Shown one piece after another: positions 34,118 through 43,598 of a stretch of 49,805 nt of DNA (position 1 is the first letter of the stretch; the number at the start of each line of letters is the position of its first letter). Below the pieces are notes generated by a model that had not been told where the DNA came from, ran no database searches, and saw nothing but the letters and a program-made list of their open reading frames with translations. Origin of the DNA: Hyphomicrobiales bacterium (GTDB taxonomy: Bacteria > Pseudomonadota > Alphaproteobacteria > Rhizobiales > Methyloligellaceae); NCBI GenBank assembly GCA_028280515.1, contig JANQLP010000059.1, forward strand, positions 1-49,805. The letters are read 5' to 3'. Position numbers and translations under genes: made by a program.

Positions 34118-35015
34118 GCATCGTCTTTTCGAGCTCGGTCACCGGACCTTCTGCGCCTTTTGGGCCGCGGCCTGTCATCTCGCACTTCCACGCGTTGCTC
34201 TCCTGCCAGATGCGGAACAGGTAGTAGCGGGCCTGCTGGTCCGGATCGGTATGGCTTGACGAGGCCGAAGGCGCCCCCACCACCGGCGTCGGCGGTTCGC
34301 CGGCCAGCATGTTGACCGCGTGGACATGACGATGCCCGTAAAGAACAAGCTCGGCACCTGCCTGCCGCAGTACCGCCTCCAGATCATGCACGTCGTCGAG
34401 GCCGCGGCGTCTTCCGGAAAGGCCCGGGAGCGGTGCATGGTGGACCATGACGGCGCGAAAGGCGCCCTGTTTGCCAAGTTCCTGCAAGATCTGTTCGAGT
34501 GCGGCAAGTTGCGCCGCGCCGAGCTTGCCCGACGCAAAGAAAGGCGGCTTCGGTACTGCGGATGAAAGGCCGATCAGGGCGATCTCTCCGAATTGCCGTA
34601 CGAAAGGAAAACCGCCCGGACCATCGGCGAGATGCCGCATGCTCTCGGCATTGGTCGTCATGTAGGCATCCCATCGCCCGATGCCCGTTGCGGCGTTCAT
34701 CGCGACATAGGCGTCGTGATTGCCGGGGATGACGCTAACCTCGTCCGGTGCGCCGAGCGTGCGCAGCCAGTCGGCGGCACGCACGAACTCGTCAGGCAGG
34801 GAAATGTTGACCAGATCGCCCCCGACCGCAATGTGGTCGGCGCCCTGAGCCAGCATGTCCTGCGTAATCGCATCGAGAATATCCCGATCATGGATATTCT
34901 TGCGGGAGGCCGCCCAGTTGATGTACCCGAAAACACGTTTGCTCATCAGGTGGCGCACGGCCGGCGTGGGCAGCGGCGCAAGGTGCGGGTCCGAAAGATA
35001 GGCGAGGGTGAACAT
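34107..35015 (-). CDS. calcineurin-like metallophosphoesterase
   Basis: 302 residues with all five metallophosphoesterase motifs: SDPHL (8-12), GGDLVN, GNHD, MVHHAPL and YGHRHVH. Such enzymes hydrolyse phosphodiesters or pyrophosphates, often cyclic nucleotides or UDP-diacylglucosamine, with two metal ions. ATG 35015 starts the first beta strand. The C-terminal region after residue 240 lacks obvious motifs. No signal peptide is present, so it is cytoplasmic. Its stop overlaps the end of the convergent membrane-protein gene by 11 bases. The substrate cannot be assigned. Confidence 0.92.
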   Translation of the reverse strand: MFTLAYLSDPHLAPLPTPAVRHLMSKRVFGYINWAASRKNIHDRDILDAITQDMLAQGADHIAVGGDLVNISLPDEFVRAADWLRTLGAPDEVSVIPGNHDAYVAMNAATGIGRWDAYMTTNAESMRHLADGPGGFPFVRQFGEIALIGLSSAVPKPPFFASGKLGAAQLAALEQILQELGKQGAFRAVMVHHAPLPGLSGRRRGLDDVHDLEAVLRQAGAELVLYGHRHVHAVNMLAGEPPTPVVGAPSASSSHTDPDQQARYYLFRIWQESNAWKCEMTGRGPKGAEGPVTELEKTMLIG

Positions 35016-35125
35016 GGGCGGAGCGGTTCCAGCAGGTGATATGGCGGCACTCGATTCCGCCCGGTCTGAACGAGGCGTGTCCAGTTATCCTTCGGGTCGG
35101 CGATCTTGACAAGTCGGGTGGCAAG

Positions 35126-35599
35126 ATGACGAAAAAGCCGGCATCAGTGCGGGTTCTTCGCGGCGTATTGCGGCCATGGTGGCGCCTGACACGCGGTCTG
35201 ACGCTCGGCGCGCAGGGCGTGGTGATCGATGAGAACTCCCGCGTGCTGCTTGTGCGCCACGGATATCGCCCCGGCTGGTTCTTCCCGGGCGGGGGCGTGG
35301 AACGTACTGAAACCCTGACCTCGGCACTGAGCCGTGAACTGGAGGAAGAGGCGGGCGTGATCCTGACAGCGCCGGCAGCGCTCCATGGTGTGTTTGCCAA
35401 TAACGAGAACTTCCCGGGAGATCATATCGCGGTATTTCTGGTTCGCGAATGGCAGAGGCCGAACGTGCCTGCACCGGGCATGGAAATCGCGGAACAGGAC
35501 TTCTTTGCTCTTGACGCGTTGCCCGGCGACACGAGCGGTGGCACGCGGCGCCGGCTTGCCGAAATTTTCGATGGCGCTCCGATTTCGGAGAAATGGTGA
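35126..35599 (+). CDS. NUDIX hydrolase
   Basis: 157 residues. The NUDIX box begins at G56 (GGVERTE) and ends with RELEEEAGV at 70-78, fully matching G-x5-E-x7-RE-hydrophobic-EE-x-G. It follows LLVRHGYRPGWFFPGG, a usual lead-in. The N-terminal 25 residues are basic and hydrophobic (VRVLRGVLRPWWRLTRGLTLG), as in several alphaproteobacterial NUDIX proteins. ATG 35126 has only a weak ribosome site; the frame is open to 35036 without protein-like content. It would cleave a nucleoside diphosphate derivative; the identity is unknown. Convergent with the next gene, five bases apart. Confidence 0.88.
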   Translation: MTKKPASVRVLRGVLRPWWRLTRGLTLGAQGVVIDENSRVLLVRHGYRPGWFFPGGGVERTETLTSALSRELEEEAGVILTAPAALHGVFANNENFPGDHIAVFLVREWQRPNVPAPGMEIAEQDFFALDALPGDTSGGTRRRLAEIFDGAPISEKW

Positions 35600-35604
35600 G
35601 GCGG

Positions 35605-36600
35605 TCAGTCCTCGTCCCCGGCAAGGCGGTCCCTGTCGTGCGGCAGCGTATAGTCGACCTCTGGCCCGACGGGTACGATGCCGGTCGGATTGATGGTCCG
35701 GTGGGAGCCGAAATAGTGGCGCTTGATGTGCGTGAAGTTCACCGTCTCGGCGACGCCCGGCACCTGGTAAAGCTCGCGCAGGTAGTTTGACAGGTTGGGA
35801 TAGTCGGCAATGCGGCGCAGGTTGCACTTGAAATGCGAAACATAGACCGGATCGAAACGCACCAGCGTTGTGAACAAACGCCAATCGGCTTCGGTAATCC
35901 GTGTCCCGGCGAGATAACGCCGTGTCGACAATCGCTCCTCCAGCGTATCGAGCGTCTCGAAGAGCGCTCCGACCGCTTCTTCGTAGGCCTCCTGTGTCGT
36001 GGCGAAGCCGGCCTTGTAAACGCCGTTGTTCACATTGGTGTAGACGGTCGCGTTCACCTCGTCGATTTCCGAACGTAACGCGTCCGGAAAAAAGTCGCCG
36101 CTCTCGGCACCCGCCTGGTCAAAGGCGGAATTGAGCATCCGGATGATCTCCGAGGACTCGTTGTTGACGATGGTGCTGCGCTGCTTGTCCCAGAGAACGG
36201 GAACGGTCACCCGGCCGCTGTAGTCGCCCAGCGCTTCCAGATAGACCTCGTACAGCCTCTCCTTGCCGTTCACCGTGTCGGGTGTGGCGTCCGCGACGCT
36301 GTCATCGAACACCCAGCCATATTCGCCCATGGCGTAGTGGACGACGTCGACGCTGATAGCGTCCTCGAGACCTTTCAGCTTGCGGAAGATGAGCGTGCGA
36401 TGGGCCCATGGGCAGGCAAGCGACACATAGAGATGGTAGCGTCCCTTTTCGGCTGCGAAGCCAGCCTCGCCGCTCGGACCGGCTTGGCCGTCTGCCGTGA
36501 TCCAGTTCCGGAATCGCGATGCTTGCCGCCTGAAACGTCCGCCGGTGGAACGGGTGTCGTACCACTGATCGCGCCATTCACCGTCTACAAGCAAGCCCAT
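35605..36600 (-). CDS. glutathionyl-hydroquinone reductase (YqjG/ECM4 family)
   Basis: 331 residues of the xi-class glutathione transferase family. The catalytic cysteine is C63 in LACPWAHRT, the family signature. Residues around WVFDD and the C-terminal helical domain (TEADWRLFTTLVRFDPVYVSHFKCN) match YqjG/PcpF proteins. It reduces glutathionyl-hydroquinones and other quinone adducts in the cytoplasm. Its ATG at 36600 lies 23 bases inside the end of the upstream aminotransferase gene, so the two are co-translated. The downstream neighbour is convergent. The WrbA-type quinone reductase gene two positions upstream gives a quinone-detoxification theme. Confidence 0.94.
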   Translation of the reverse strand: MGLLVDGEWRDQWYDTRSTGGRFRRQASRFRNWITADGQAGPSGEAGFAAEKGRYHLYVSLACPWAHRTLIFRKLKGLEDAISVDVVHYAMGEYGWVFDDSVADATPDTVNGKERLYEVYLEALGDYSGRVTVPVLWDKQRSTIVNNESSEIIRMLNSAFDQAGAESGDFFPDALRSEIDEVNATVYTNVNNGVYKAGFATTQEAYEEAVGALFETLDTLEERLSTRRYLAGTRITEADWRLFTTLVRFDPVYVSHFKCNLRRIADYPNLSNYLRELYQVPGVAETVNFTHIKRHYFGSHRTINPTGIVPVGPEVDYTLPHDRDRLAGDED

Positions 36601-37906
36601 GAATTCTAATCGCTTTCCTTTGCGCCGCCGCGTCGAGAAGTTGCTCCGACACCGTCACGAGGATGGACAGAGCCAACCCTTCTCCGGCGAGTTGCACCTC
36701 GGAAACATCGGGATAGGTGGGCGCCACGCGGATGTTCCTGTCGCGCGGATCCTTGCCATAAGGGTAGGTCGAACCGGCGGGCGTCAGTGTGACGCCCGCT
36801 TCCTTGCAAAGCTGGATAACCTTCGCCGCGCAACCGTCGGGCACATCGACGCTGATGAAGTATCCGCCCTCGGGTCGCGTCCAGACGGCCGCGCCGGTTC
36901 CTGAGAGATGTGTGTCGAAAGCGTCATAGATGGCCTGGAACTTGGGAGCGATCAGGTCCTTGTGCCGCTCCATGAGCGTATCGAGGCCGGCTTCGTCCTT
37001 GAGGTACCTCACGTGGCGCAGCTGGTTGAGCTTGTCCGGCCCGATGGTGCGCTTCCGCATCCGCGCTGCGAGCCAGGCAACGTTCGCCGGCGATGACGCG
37101 AACAGGGCGAGGCCGCTGCCGGCGAATGTGACTTTGGAGGTGGACCCGAACACGAAGGCCCGGTCCGGGTGGCCGGCCGTCTCGCATTCGTCCAGAATAT
37201 TCAGGATCTCCCGGCGCGGCTCGGTCAGATTATGCAGCGCATACGCGTTGTCCCAGAACAGCCGAAAGTCCGGCGCGCCTGTCTCCATTGCCGCCAAGCG
37301 GCGCACGGTTTCATCCGAATAGGTTTCGCCGGTGGGGTTCGAATATTTCGGGACGCACCACATGCCCTTGACCAGCGGGTCGGCGGCGACGCGCTCGACC
37401 TCGTCCATGTCCGGGCCTTCGCCGGTCATCCCGACAGGAATCATCTCGATCCCGAAATCCTCACAGATCGCGAAATGGCGGTCATATCCGGGGACGGGGC
37501 AGATGAACCTGGTGGCCGTATTCTCGCGCCACGGTGTCTCGCCGCGCGGCAGCGCGGTCAGCAGCGCATAGACGATGCAGTCATGCATCAGCGCCAGGCT
37601 CGAATTGCCGGCAACGACGATCTGCTCGACCGGCGCACCGAGCAGGTCGGAAAAGAGCGCGCGCGCTTCCGGAATGCCCTGAACACCGCCGCCATAGTTG
37701 CGGGCATCGCTGCCGTCCGCCAGATGGTAGTCGACATTGTCGGGCAGCCGCAGCAGGGCGTTGGAGACGTCGAGCTGGGCCGTCGAGGGCTTGCCGCGCG
37801 TCATGTCGAGCGCCAGTCCGCGCGCGCGAAACGCGTCGTATTTCGCGCGAATCTCGTCCTGGAACGCGCGCAGATCGGACGGGGACATGTTCTGCAGTTC
37901 GGTCAT
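36578..37906 (-). CDS. type Ic aminotransferase (aspartate-aminotransferase-like)
   Basis: 442 residues of fold-type I PLP aminotransferase, subgroup Ic (DUF-type Asp_aminotransf). The PLP lysine is K258 in FGSTSKVTFAGSGLA. N190 in SNPTGETYS and D219 in WDNAYALHNL are the usual cofactor contacts. The N-terminus LDMTRGKPSTAQLDVSN is characteristic of the Ic group, for which aspartate aminotransferase activity has been described. ATG 37906 is the natural start. The stop overlaps the following glutathione transferase gene by 23 bases. The product is probably cytoplasmic and central-metabolic. Confidence 0.92.
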   Translation of the reverse strand: MTELQNMSPSDLRAFQDEIRAKYDAFRARGLALDMTRGKPSTAQLDVSNALLRLPDNVDYHLADGSDARNYGGGVQGIPEARALFSDLLGAPVEQIVVAGNSSLALMHDCIVYALLTALPRGETPWRENTATRFICPVPGYDRHFAICEDFGIEMIPVGMTGEGPDMDEVERVAADPLVKGMWCVPKYSNPTGETYSDETVRRLAAMETGAPDFRLFWDNAYALHNLTEPRREILNILDECETAGHPDRAFVFGSTSKVTFAGSGLALFASSPANVAWLAARMRKRTIGPDKLNQLRHVRYLKDEAGLDTLMERHKDLIAPKFQAIYDAFDTHLSGTGAAVWTRPEGGYFISVDVPDGCAAKVIQLCKEAGVTLTPAGSTYPYGKDPRDRNIRVAPTYPDVSEVQLAGEGLALSILVTVSEQLLDAAAQRKAIRIHGLACRR

Positions 37907-37931
37907 GGCAATCGAGCGGCTGGGGTGCGCT

Positions 37932-38540
37932 CTAGTTGATCAGTTTTTGCGCAATCGAGGCCACGTGATGGCCCTGGAAGCTTGCCAGATTCAGCTCCTT
38001 CTGGCTCGGCTGCCGCGAGCCGTCTGTGCCCGTGATCGTCGCCGCGCCGTATGGCGAGCCGCCGCGCACCTCAGAAACGTCGGCAAGGTCGGGGGCCGAA
38101 TAGGGCAGTCCGACAATGACCATACCGTGATGGATCAGGGTGTTGTACAGCGACGTGATCGTGGTCTCGTTGCCACCGCCCGTGCTGCTTGCCGTGAACG
38201 CACTGCCAACCTTGCCGATCAATGCCCCTTGCGCCCAAAGGCCGCCGGTCTGGTCCAGGAAATTGCGCATCTGCGAGGACATGTTGCCGAAGCGTGTCGG
38301 CGTGCCGAAGACGATCGCGTCGAAGCTGGCGAGATCGTTCGGATCGACGATATTGGCCGGTTGATCCACCTTCATGCCAGATGCCTGCATGGCTTCAACG
38401 GGCATCAGTTCCGGAACGCGCCGTACCTGGACTTCGGCGCCCTCAACGGCGCGGGCGCCTGTCGCCACGGCATAGGCCAGTGTTTCCACGTGGCCATAAG
38501 AGCTGTGGTAAACGATCATGACTTTGGGTGCGCGTGCCAT
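37932..38540 (-). CDS. wrbA: NAD(P)H:quinone oxidoreductase, WrbA type
   Basis: A 202-residue flavodoxin-like protein. The FMN phosphate loop is [12 protein letters not shown], followed by [23 protein letters not shown], then STGGGNETT and the C-terminal [11 protein letters not shown], all diagnostic of WrbA. It performs two-electron reduction of quinones and is active as a tetramer. It begins a probable three-gene leftward unit with the aminotransferase and glutathionyl-hydroquinone reductase (25-base gap to the first). ATG 38540 fits the flavodoxin fold. The 109 bases upstream to the next gene show nothing more than a likely promoter region. Confidence 0.95.
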   Translation of the reverse strand: MARAPKVMIVYHSSYGHVETLAYAVATGARAVEGAEVQVRRVPELMPVEAMQASGMKVDQPANIVDPNDLASFDAIVFGTPTRFGNMSSQMRNFLDQTGGLWAQGALIGKVGSAFTASSTGGGNETTITSLYNTLIHHGMVIVGLPYSAPDLADVSEVRGGSPYGAATITGTDGSRQPSQKELNLASFQGHHVASIAQKLIN

Positions 38541-38649
38541 TTGCCGTTCGCTTGAGTGCCGCCTCTAAGAATCGCAACTCAGCTTAAACCATGGATGGCC
38601 GACAGGTGAAACATCAATGTCATGTTACGGCAATGATATGCATTGCTTT

Positions 38650-40728
38650 TTAACGGCCCTCACGGAACCAGGCGAGCGACAGCGCGCCAAGCAGAACCGC
38701 GAGCGCCAGCAGTCCCGTGAACAGCGGGATAAGGCGCACACCGCGCGTGATATAGGCGTCACGTTGCTTGAATCCCATCCAGTCTGACCCGTGCATGAGA
38801 CGGCCCGACCGCAGCATCGCGATGCGTGGAAGCGAGATATCGTCAGCCTTCGCACCCGCCCAGAAGGCGCCGCCTCCGGTCTGCGCGAGAACCGGTTGCA
38901 GCAGTTCGTCGGTTGCGTTCAGCGTGGAGAGTTCCTTTGAGTTCATCTGGCCGACATGGGCGACAGCATGCAGCTCGCCCGATTTGAGCCGGTAGACCCC
39001 GTGATCAGGCGCATTCAGGACCGCTCGCCAGTGGCCGGGACCGCTTTCCTCCAACTCCACGTTGCGGATTTCGCCGTTCGGGAGCGTGACCTCCACTGGC
39101 TCGACGGTATCGTCCATGGAGCGACGCTCGATGGTCAGGGCATTGGTCTCGCCCGACGCCAGAAGCACATCCTCTTCCAGATCCGGTTCCTTCATCAGCC
39201 AGTGCGCAAGGCGCCGCAGCAATGCCGTATACGGGCCGCCACCTTCAAATCCGCGGGCCCACAGCCAGGCATGGTCGGACAGAAGCAGCGCGACGCGGCC
39301 TTCCTTGATCCTGTTGAGAATGAGGAGCGGTTTGTCCTGAGGGCCCTTCATCAGCACGTCGCCACTGGGGCTTTCGGTATCGATCAGCCGGAACCAGCGG
39401 CCCCAGTTCGGTGTGTCCGACGCGCCGTCGTGGAGACCCCGCGTGACCGGGTGGCGATCGCCCGTTTCGGTCACCGCCGGCCGATAGGGCTGTTCGATCA
39501 GCCGCCCGGTGGGTGCCGCCGGCAGGACATGGGCGAGCGGCGTGCGAAAGAGGCTCGTCGGTGAGGCATAGCGCTGACCGGCGGCGACCAGCACGGCACC
39601 GCCGTTTTCGACATATTGCGCGACATTGTCGAGATAGAGCAGGGGTAGCACGCCACGCCGGTGGTAGCGGTCGAAGATGATCAGGTCGAACTCCTCGAGC
39701 TTTTCCGAAAACAGCTCGCGCGTCGGAAAGGCGATCAGCGAGAGCTGGTTGATGGGCGTCCCGTCCTGCTTTTCCGGTGGGCGGAGGATTGTGAAATGCA
39801 CAAGGTCCACGGCCGCATCCGACTTGAGGAGATTGCGCCATGTCCGCTCGCCCGCGTGCGGCTCTCCGGAGACCAGCAGCACGCGCAGGTTTTCGCGCAC
39901 GCCTTCCGCGGCGATGACCGCCTTGTTGTTGGCGGTGGTCAGTTCGCCGGGCGCGGTTTCGGCTTCAAGCTCGACGATGTTGAGGCCGGCGTGCGGGAAA
40001 CGGATCGGAATGGTGACCGGCTCTCCCGGTTGCACGCGGCGCTTTTCTTCCGTCTGATCGCCCCAGCGGATGGTCAGTTCGACGCTCGCGTTCCGGTCGT
40101 TCGAAGGATGATCGACGACGCGCACTTCGGCGTCCTGCACGCTGTCGACGATACCGAACCGCGGTGCACGGATAATCTCCAGACGGCGGTCGAACTCGTC
40201 GGGCTTGCCGGTCAGAACGGCATGCACCGGAACTTCAAGCCCGAAGTCTGACGCATTCGCAGGTACGTCATGAATCTGTCCGTCCGTGACGATCACTACG
40301 CCTGCGAGCCGGTCGGGCGGAATGTCGGCAAGGGTCTTGCTCAGATCTGTGAACAACATGGTGCCGTCACGGTCGCCGCCGCTCGCCAGCGGGGCGGTGA
40401 CCCAGCGCAGCTCCAGATCGCCCACGGCGGACAGCCTGTCGGCGAGCCGGGTGCGCACGGCCTCTCCGGCATCCTCACGGCCCGCAAAGCGCTGGCTGGC
40501 GCTCTTGTCCATGACCACCACGGCAATATTGGTCAGCGGTTCGCGGTCCTCCTGACGCAGGCTCGGATTGGCGAGCGCAAGCAGCAGAAGCGCCAGCGCG
40601 CCGATGCGCAGAAGAGCGCCGCGCGTACGCGCCCACAACAGAAGCACCGACAGCAGAACGCCGATGCCGCCGAGAATATAGAGGGCCTGCAGCGGCAGAA
40701 GGGGCGAGAATTCAACCATCCAGTTCAT
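38650..40728 (-). CDS. large membrane protein of the MoxR/BatA cluster
   Basis: 692 residues. Two membrane helices lie at the N-terminus (LYILGGIGVLLSVLLLWA; LLRIGALALLLLALANPSL), and one near the C-terminus (LIPLFTGLLALAVLLGALSLAWF). Between them is a large, probably periplasmic, region with a von-Willebrand-like start (NIAVVVMDKSAS; GVVIVTDGQIHD) and a later glutamine-amidotransferase-like fold (DLIIFDRYHRRGVLPLLYLDNVAQYVENGGAVLVAAG). Proteins of this build accompany MoxR and DUF58 in many alphaproteobacteria. The gene follows the BatA/DUF4159 gene by 23 bases. It likely belongs to an envelope chaperone or stress complex; no activity is known. Ser replaces the usual second metal-site pattern, so metal binding is unsure. 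Confidence 0.82.
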   Translation of the reverse strand: MNWMVEFSPLLPLQALYILGGIGVLLSVLLLWARTRGALLRIGALALLLLALANPSLRQEDREPLTNIAVVVMDKSASQRFAGREDAGEAVRTRLADRLSAVGDLELRWVTAPLASGGDRDGTMLFTDLSKTLADIPPDRLAGVVIVTDGQIHDVPANASDFGLEVPVHAVLTGKPDEFDRRLEIIRAPRFGIVDSVQDAEVRVVDHPSNDRNASVELTIRWGDQTEEKRRVQPGEPVTIPIRFPHAGLNIVELEAETAPGELTTANNKAVIAAEGVRENLRVLLVSGEPHAGERTWRNLLKSDAAVDLVHFTILRPPEKQDGTPINQLSLIAFPTRELFSEKLEEFDLIIFDRYHRRGVLPLLYLDNVAQYVENGGAVLVAAGQRYASPTSLFRTPLAHVLPAAPTGRLIEQPYRPAVTETGDRHPVTRGLHDGASDTPNWGRWFRLIDTESPSGDVLMKGPQDKPLLILNRIKEGRVALLLSDHAWLWARGFEGGGPYTALLRRLAHWLMKEPDLEEDVLLASGETNALTIERRSMDDTVEPVEVTLPNGEIRNVELEESGPGHWRAVLNAPDHGVYRLKSGELHAVAHVGQMNSKELSTLNATDELLQPVLAQTGGGAFWAGAKADDISLPRIAMLRSGRLMHGSDWMGFKQRDAYITRGVRLIPLFTGLLALAVLLGALSLAWFREGR

Positions 40729-40751
40729 GAGTTCAACCGTTTTTGCCGCCG

Positions 40752-43598
40752 TTACTGCCCCAGCCGCTCAAGCAGGGCCGGGACGTGCACCTGATCGGCC
40801 TTGTAGTTGCCGGTCAGCGCATACATGACAATGTTGACCCCGACACGAAACGCCATCTCGCGCTGCACTTCCCCGCCCGGAACAACCGGAAACAGCGCGC
40901 GATTGCTGTCGTCGAGGGCCCAAGCCGCCGCGAAGTCGTTTGACGTGATCAGCAGCGAGCTGACGCCGTCGGTTCGCCGCGCACGGCGCGACTTGTCGGC
41001 TTCATTCGTCGGCGTGGCTTCCACCCACAAGGCGCCTCCGTCCCAACGGCCCGGGAACGACTTCAGCAAGTAAAACGCTTTCGTCAGCACATGGTTCTCC
41101 GGAACGGGCTCAAGCGGCGGTACGTCGAGCTCGCCGACGAGGCGAGAAAGGGCCGTTGATCCGGGCCCCTGCGTGCCGACGCCGGAGGGCATGGCGCTCT
41201 GATAATCGCGCGTGTCGAAAATGATCATGCCGCCCTGTTTCATGTAGGCATCGATCTTGGCCAGCGTCTGTTCGGACAGTTGTTTCGCATTTCCGGGAAC
41301 GGGCCAGTAAAGCAGCGGGTAGAACGCGAGCTCATCCTTTTCGATATCGATGCCGACCGGATCAGAGGGTTCGATGGCCGTCCGCGCCCTGAGGACACGG
41401 CTGAGGCCGGTGAGGCCCGCAAGGCTCACCTGGTCGATGCTCTGATCTCCCGTGACCACATAAGCGAGTCGCGTGTTCAACGTGGCATCGAGCGCCTTCA
41501 GGTCTTCGGGGTTGTCGGTCTGTTGCGCGATGAGCGGTTGCGCCGTGAGCGCAAGGGCGAGCGCCGCGACGGCGAGCATTGCCGTGGCGCCGCGGGCCGC
41601 GGCAAACAGCCGGGCGCCGGCAGAGAACATCAGCACCGCGATCATGTCGGCCAGGAAGATAATGAGCGCCGCACCCAGAAGCCAGGGTTTCAACTGAACA
41701 GCGGCCTGCACGGCATAGCCGATCTGCTGGCCGGCGGGTGAAAGCCCCGTCAGGGGTTTGAGCGTTGTCTCCGGGCCGATCAGGTTCAGCGCACGCGTTG
41801 CGCCGGCGGGGCCATAGTAACCCGGCAGATGCGACGGGCTCACGCGGGTCTCTTCGAGCTTGCTGGCCTCGATCGGGGAAACCGCGGGAGGTGGCGAGAT
41901 GAGTTGTCCGAAGCCGTCGAGCACTTGCCGCGGCGCCAGCAGTCCGGTCGGTTGCTGCGCTGCCGGATCGCCCGGCTGGCTTGCGCCTGTGCCCTGAGCG
42001 CTACCTGACGTAATCACCGAGCGTTCCGTAATCCGGCGCAGCATTTCCACGAACAGGCCGGAAATGGGCAGGTTCGACCAGTCGGAATTGGCGGTGACGT
42101 GAAACAGAATAAGCCAACCATCGCCACGCCGCGCTGCGCTGACAAGCGGTGTGCCATCCTTCAGGCGCGCCCAGACGTCGGCCTGTGGCCCCGCGGCCGG
42201 ATCGGCGAGGACCTGGCGGCGGACGGTGACCTCAGGCGAGATCTCCAAACCAAAGAACGGGCTCGTTTCCTCGAACGGCGCAAGCTGCTGCGGTGTGCTC
42301 CACGACAGGGACCCGCCGAGCGTGCGCCCGCCGCGCCGCAACGCGGTGGGGAGCAGTTGATCGACGTTCTTTTCAAGGCGCGGTCCGGAAAAGCGGATCA
42401 GGGTTCCGCCGCGGTCGACCCAGGATTCGATCGCCTCAAGGGAGCTCGGGACGATCTTGCCGATGTCGGCCAGAACCAGGACCGACGGGTCGCGCGCGAG
42501 AAGCTCGGACGTATCCGAAGCGATGTTGCTGCCGTTGGCGGTCACAACGTCCGCATAGGGCGTGAGCGCGCGCTCCACATAATAGACGGACGAGAGCAAA
42601 GGCTGCGCCAGTTCCTGAGCGTCGCCCGAAATCACGCCGACCCGGCGCCAGTGCGAGCGCGCGTCGAGCAGATGTACCGCGCCGGCCGATGCTTCACCGC
42701 CAATCTCAAGGCGGGCGATCTGGTTGCGAATCTCAAGTGGCAACTCGATTTCCGCTTCAGCGCTCGAGGTTCCGGGCGCAAGCGTGAAGGGCACCTCGCC
42801 GAGTTGTTCGCCGCGCGTCGTGAAGGCCCGCACGGTTCCGGTCCGGCTGCTCTCGCCGGCGCTGACGACCTGAGCAACGAGGGCGCCTTTTTCCGCAATG
42901 GCGGCGCGCAGCCCGATCGGGTTCTCTGTGCTTTCGGGCGTGGCGATCGTGACGCCCGCATCTCCGCCTGCAAGCTCTGAAAGCGTCTTTGCAAATGCCG
43001 ACGCGTTGCCATAGTCGAGGCCGTCCGTCAGCCAAAGGACGGCGCCGGCGTCGCCGGCATTGACCTCGTCGAGCAGTTTTTCGGCCAGTCTTGACCGGTC
43101 CGGATTGTAGGGATGCGGCTGCAGACTGGCCGCGGCCTCGCGCGCTTTCTGCGGCCCCATCGCCGTGATCTGCGCCTCGCCCCGGCCGGCCGTGCTCGCC
43201 AGCATGACCGGGCGGGAATCGCGTTCCGCGCGCGAAATATATGCGTCGATGAGGTTCTGGCGTGCCTGCCAGCCGGTTGCGCTGGCCCAGCCATTGTCAA
43301 CGACGATGAGCACCGGTCCCGACCCCGGAAGCGCATCACGATCCGGATGCAGAACAGGTCCGGCCAGCGCCCCGATCAGAAGCGTGGCGAGCAGCATGCG
43401 GAGTGCCGTCAGCCACCACGGGCTGTGCGCCGAGGTTTGCTCGGAATCCTCAAGTCCCTTGAGCAGCCGCGTCGGCGGAAACACCACGCGCTCGGGGCGC
43501 GGCGGCGTCAGCCGCAGCAGCCACCAGATTGCCGGCAGGGCAATGAGCGCCGTCAGCACCCAGGGCTGCATGAACCCGATGGGACCGAGGGCCATCAT
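40752..43598 (-). CDS. BatA/DUF4159-domain membrane protein
   Basis: 948 residues. The N-terminus is a BatA-type module: a helix (LTALIALPAIWWLLRL), PPRPERVVFPPTRLL, a second helix, then a VWA-like strand (PVLIVVDNGWASATGWQ). The middle has a degenerate VWA and a glutamine-amidotransferase-like segment (VLVLADIGKIVPSSLEAIESWVDRGGTLIRFSG). After membrane helices near 630-690, the C-terminus is a DUF4159 domain (YPLLYWPVPG; GMIIFDTRDYQ; HVLTKAFYLL). Two adjacent ATG codons sit at 43598 and 43595; the start overlaps the DUF58 stop by four bases. It belongs to the MoxR system and probably spans the inner membrane with large periplasmic parts. Exact function unknown. Confidence 0.87.
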   Translation of the reverse strand: MMALGPIGFMQPWVLTALIALPAIWWLLRLTPPRPERVVFPPTRLLKGLEDSEQTSAHSPWWLTALRMLLATLLIGALAGPVLHPDRDALPGSGPVLIVVDNGWASATGWQARQNLIDAYISRAERDSRPVMLASTAGRGEAQITAMGPQKAREAAASLQPHPYNPDRSRLAEKLLDEVNAGDAGAVLWLTDGLDYGNASAFAKTLSELAGGDAGVTIATPESTENPIGLRAAIAEKGALVAQVVSAGESSRTGTVRAFTTRGEQLGEVPFTLAPGTSSAEAEIELPLEIRNQIARLEIGGEASAGAVHLLDARSHWRRVGVISGDAQELAQPLLSSVYYVERALTPYADVVTANGSNIASDTSELLARDPSVLVLADIGKIVPSSLEAIESWVDRGGTLIRFSGPRLEKNVDQLLPTALRRGGRTLGGSLSWSTPQQLAPFEETSPFFGLEISPEVTVRRQVLADPAAGPQADVWARLKDGTPLVSAARRGDGWLILFHVTANSDWSNLPISGLFVEMLRRITERSVITSGSAQGTGASQPGDPAAQQPTGLLAPRQVLDGFGQLISPPPAVSPIEASKLEETRVSPSHLPGYYGPAGATRALNLIGPETTLKPLTGLSPAGQQIGYAVQAAVQLKPWLLGAALIIFLADMIAVLMFSAGARLFAAARGATAMLAVAALALALTAQPLIAQQTDNPEDLKALDATLNTRLAYVVTGDQSIDQVSLAGLTGLSRVLRARTAIEPSDPVGIDIEKDELAFYPLLYWPVPGNAKQLSEQTLAKIDAYMKQGGMIIFDTRDYQSAMPSGVGTQGPGSTALSRLVGELDVPPLEPVPENHVLTKAFYLLKSFPGRWDGGALWVEATPTNEADKSRRARRTDGVSSLLITSNDFAAAWALDDSNRALFPVVPGGEVQREMAFRVGVNIVMYALTGNYKADQVHVPALLERLGQ

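Noticed and set aside
37330-37362. GGTTCGAATATTTCGGGAC followed by GCACCA, resembling a tRNA T-arm
   Set aside because: It lies within the conserved aminotransferase coding sequence and no acceptor, D or anticodon stems can be formed upstream.
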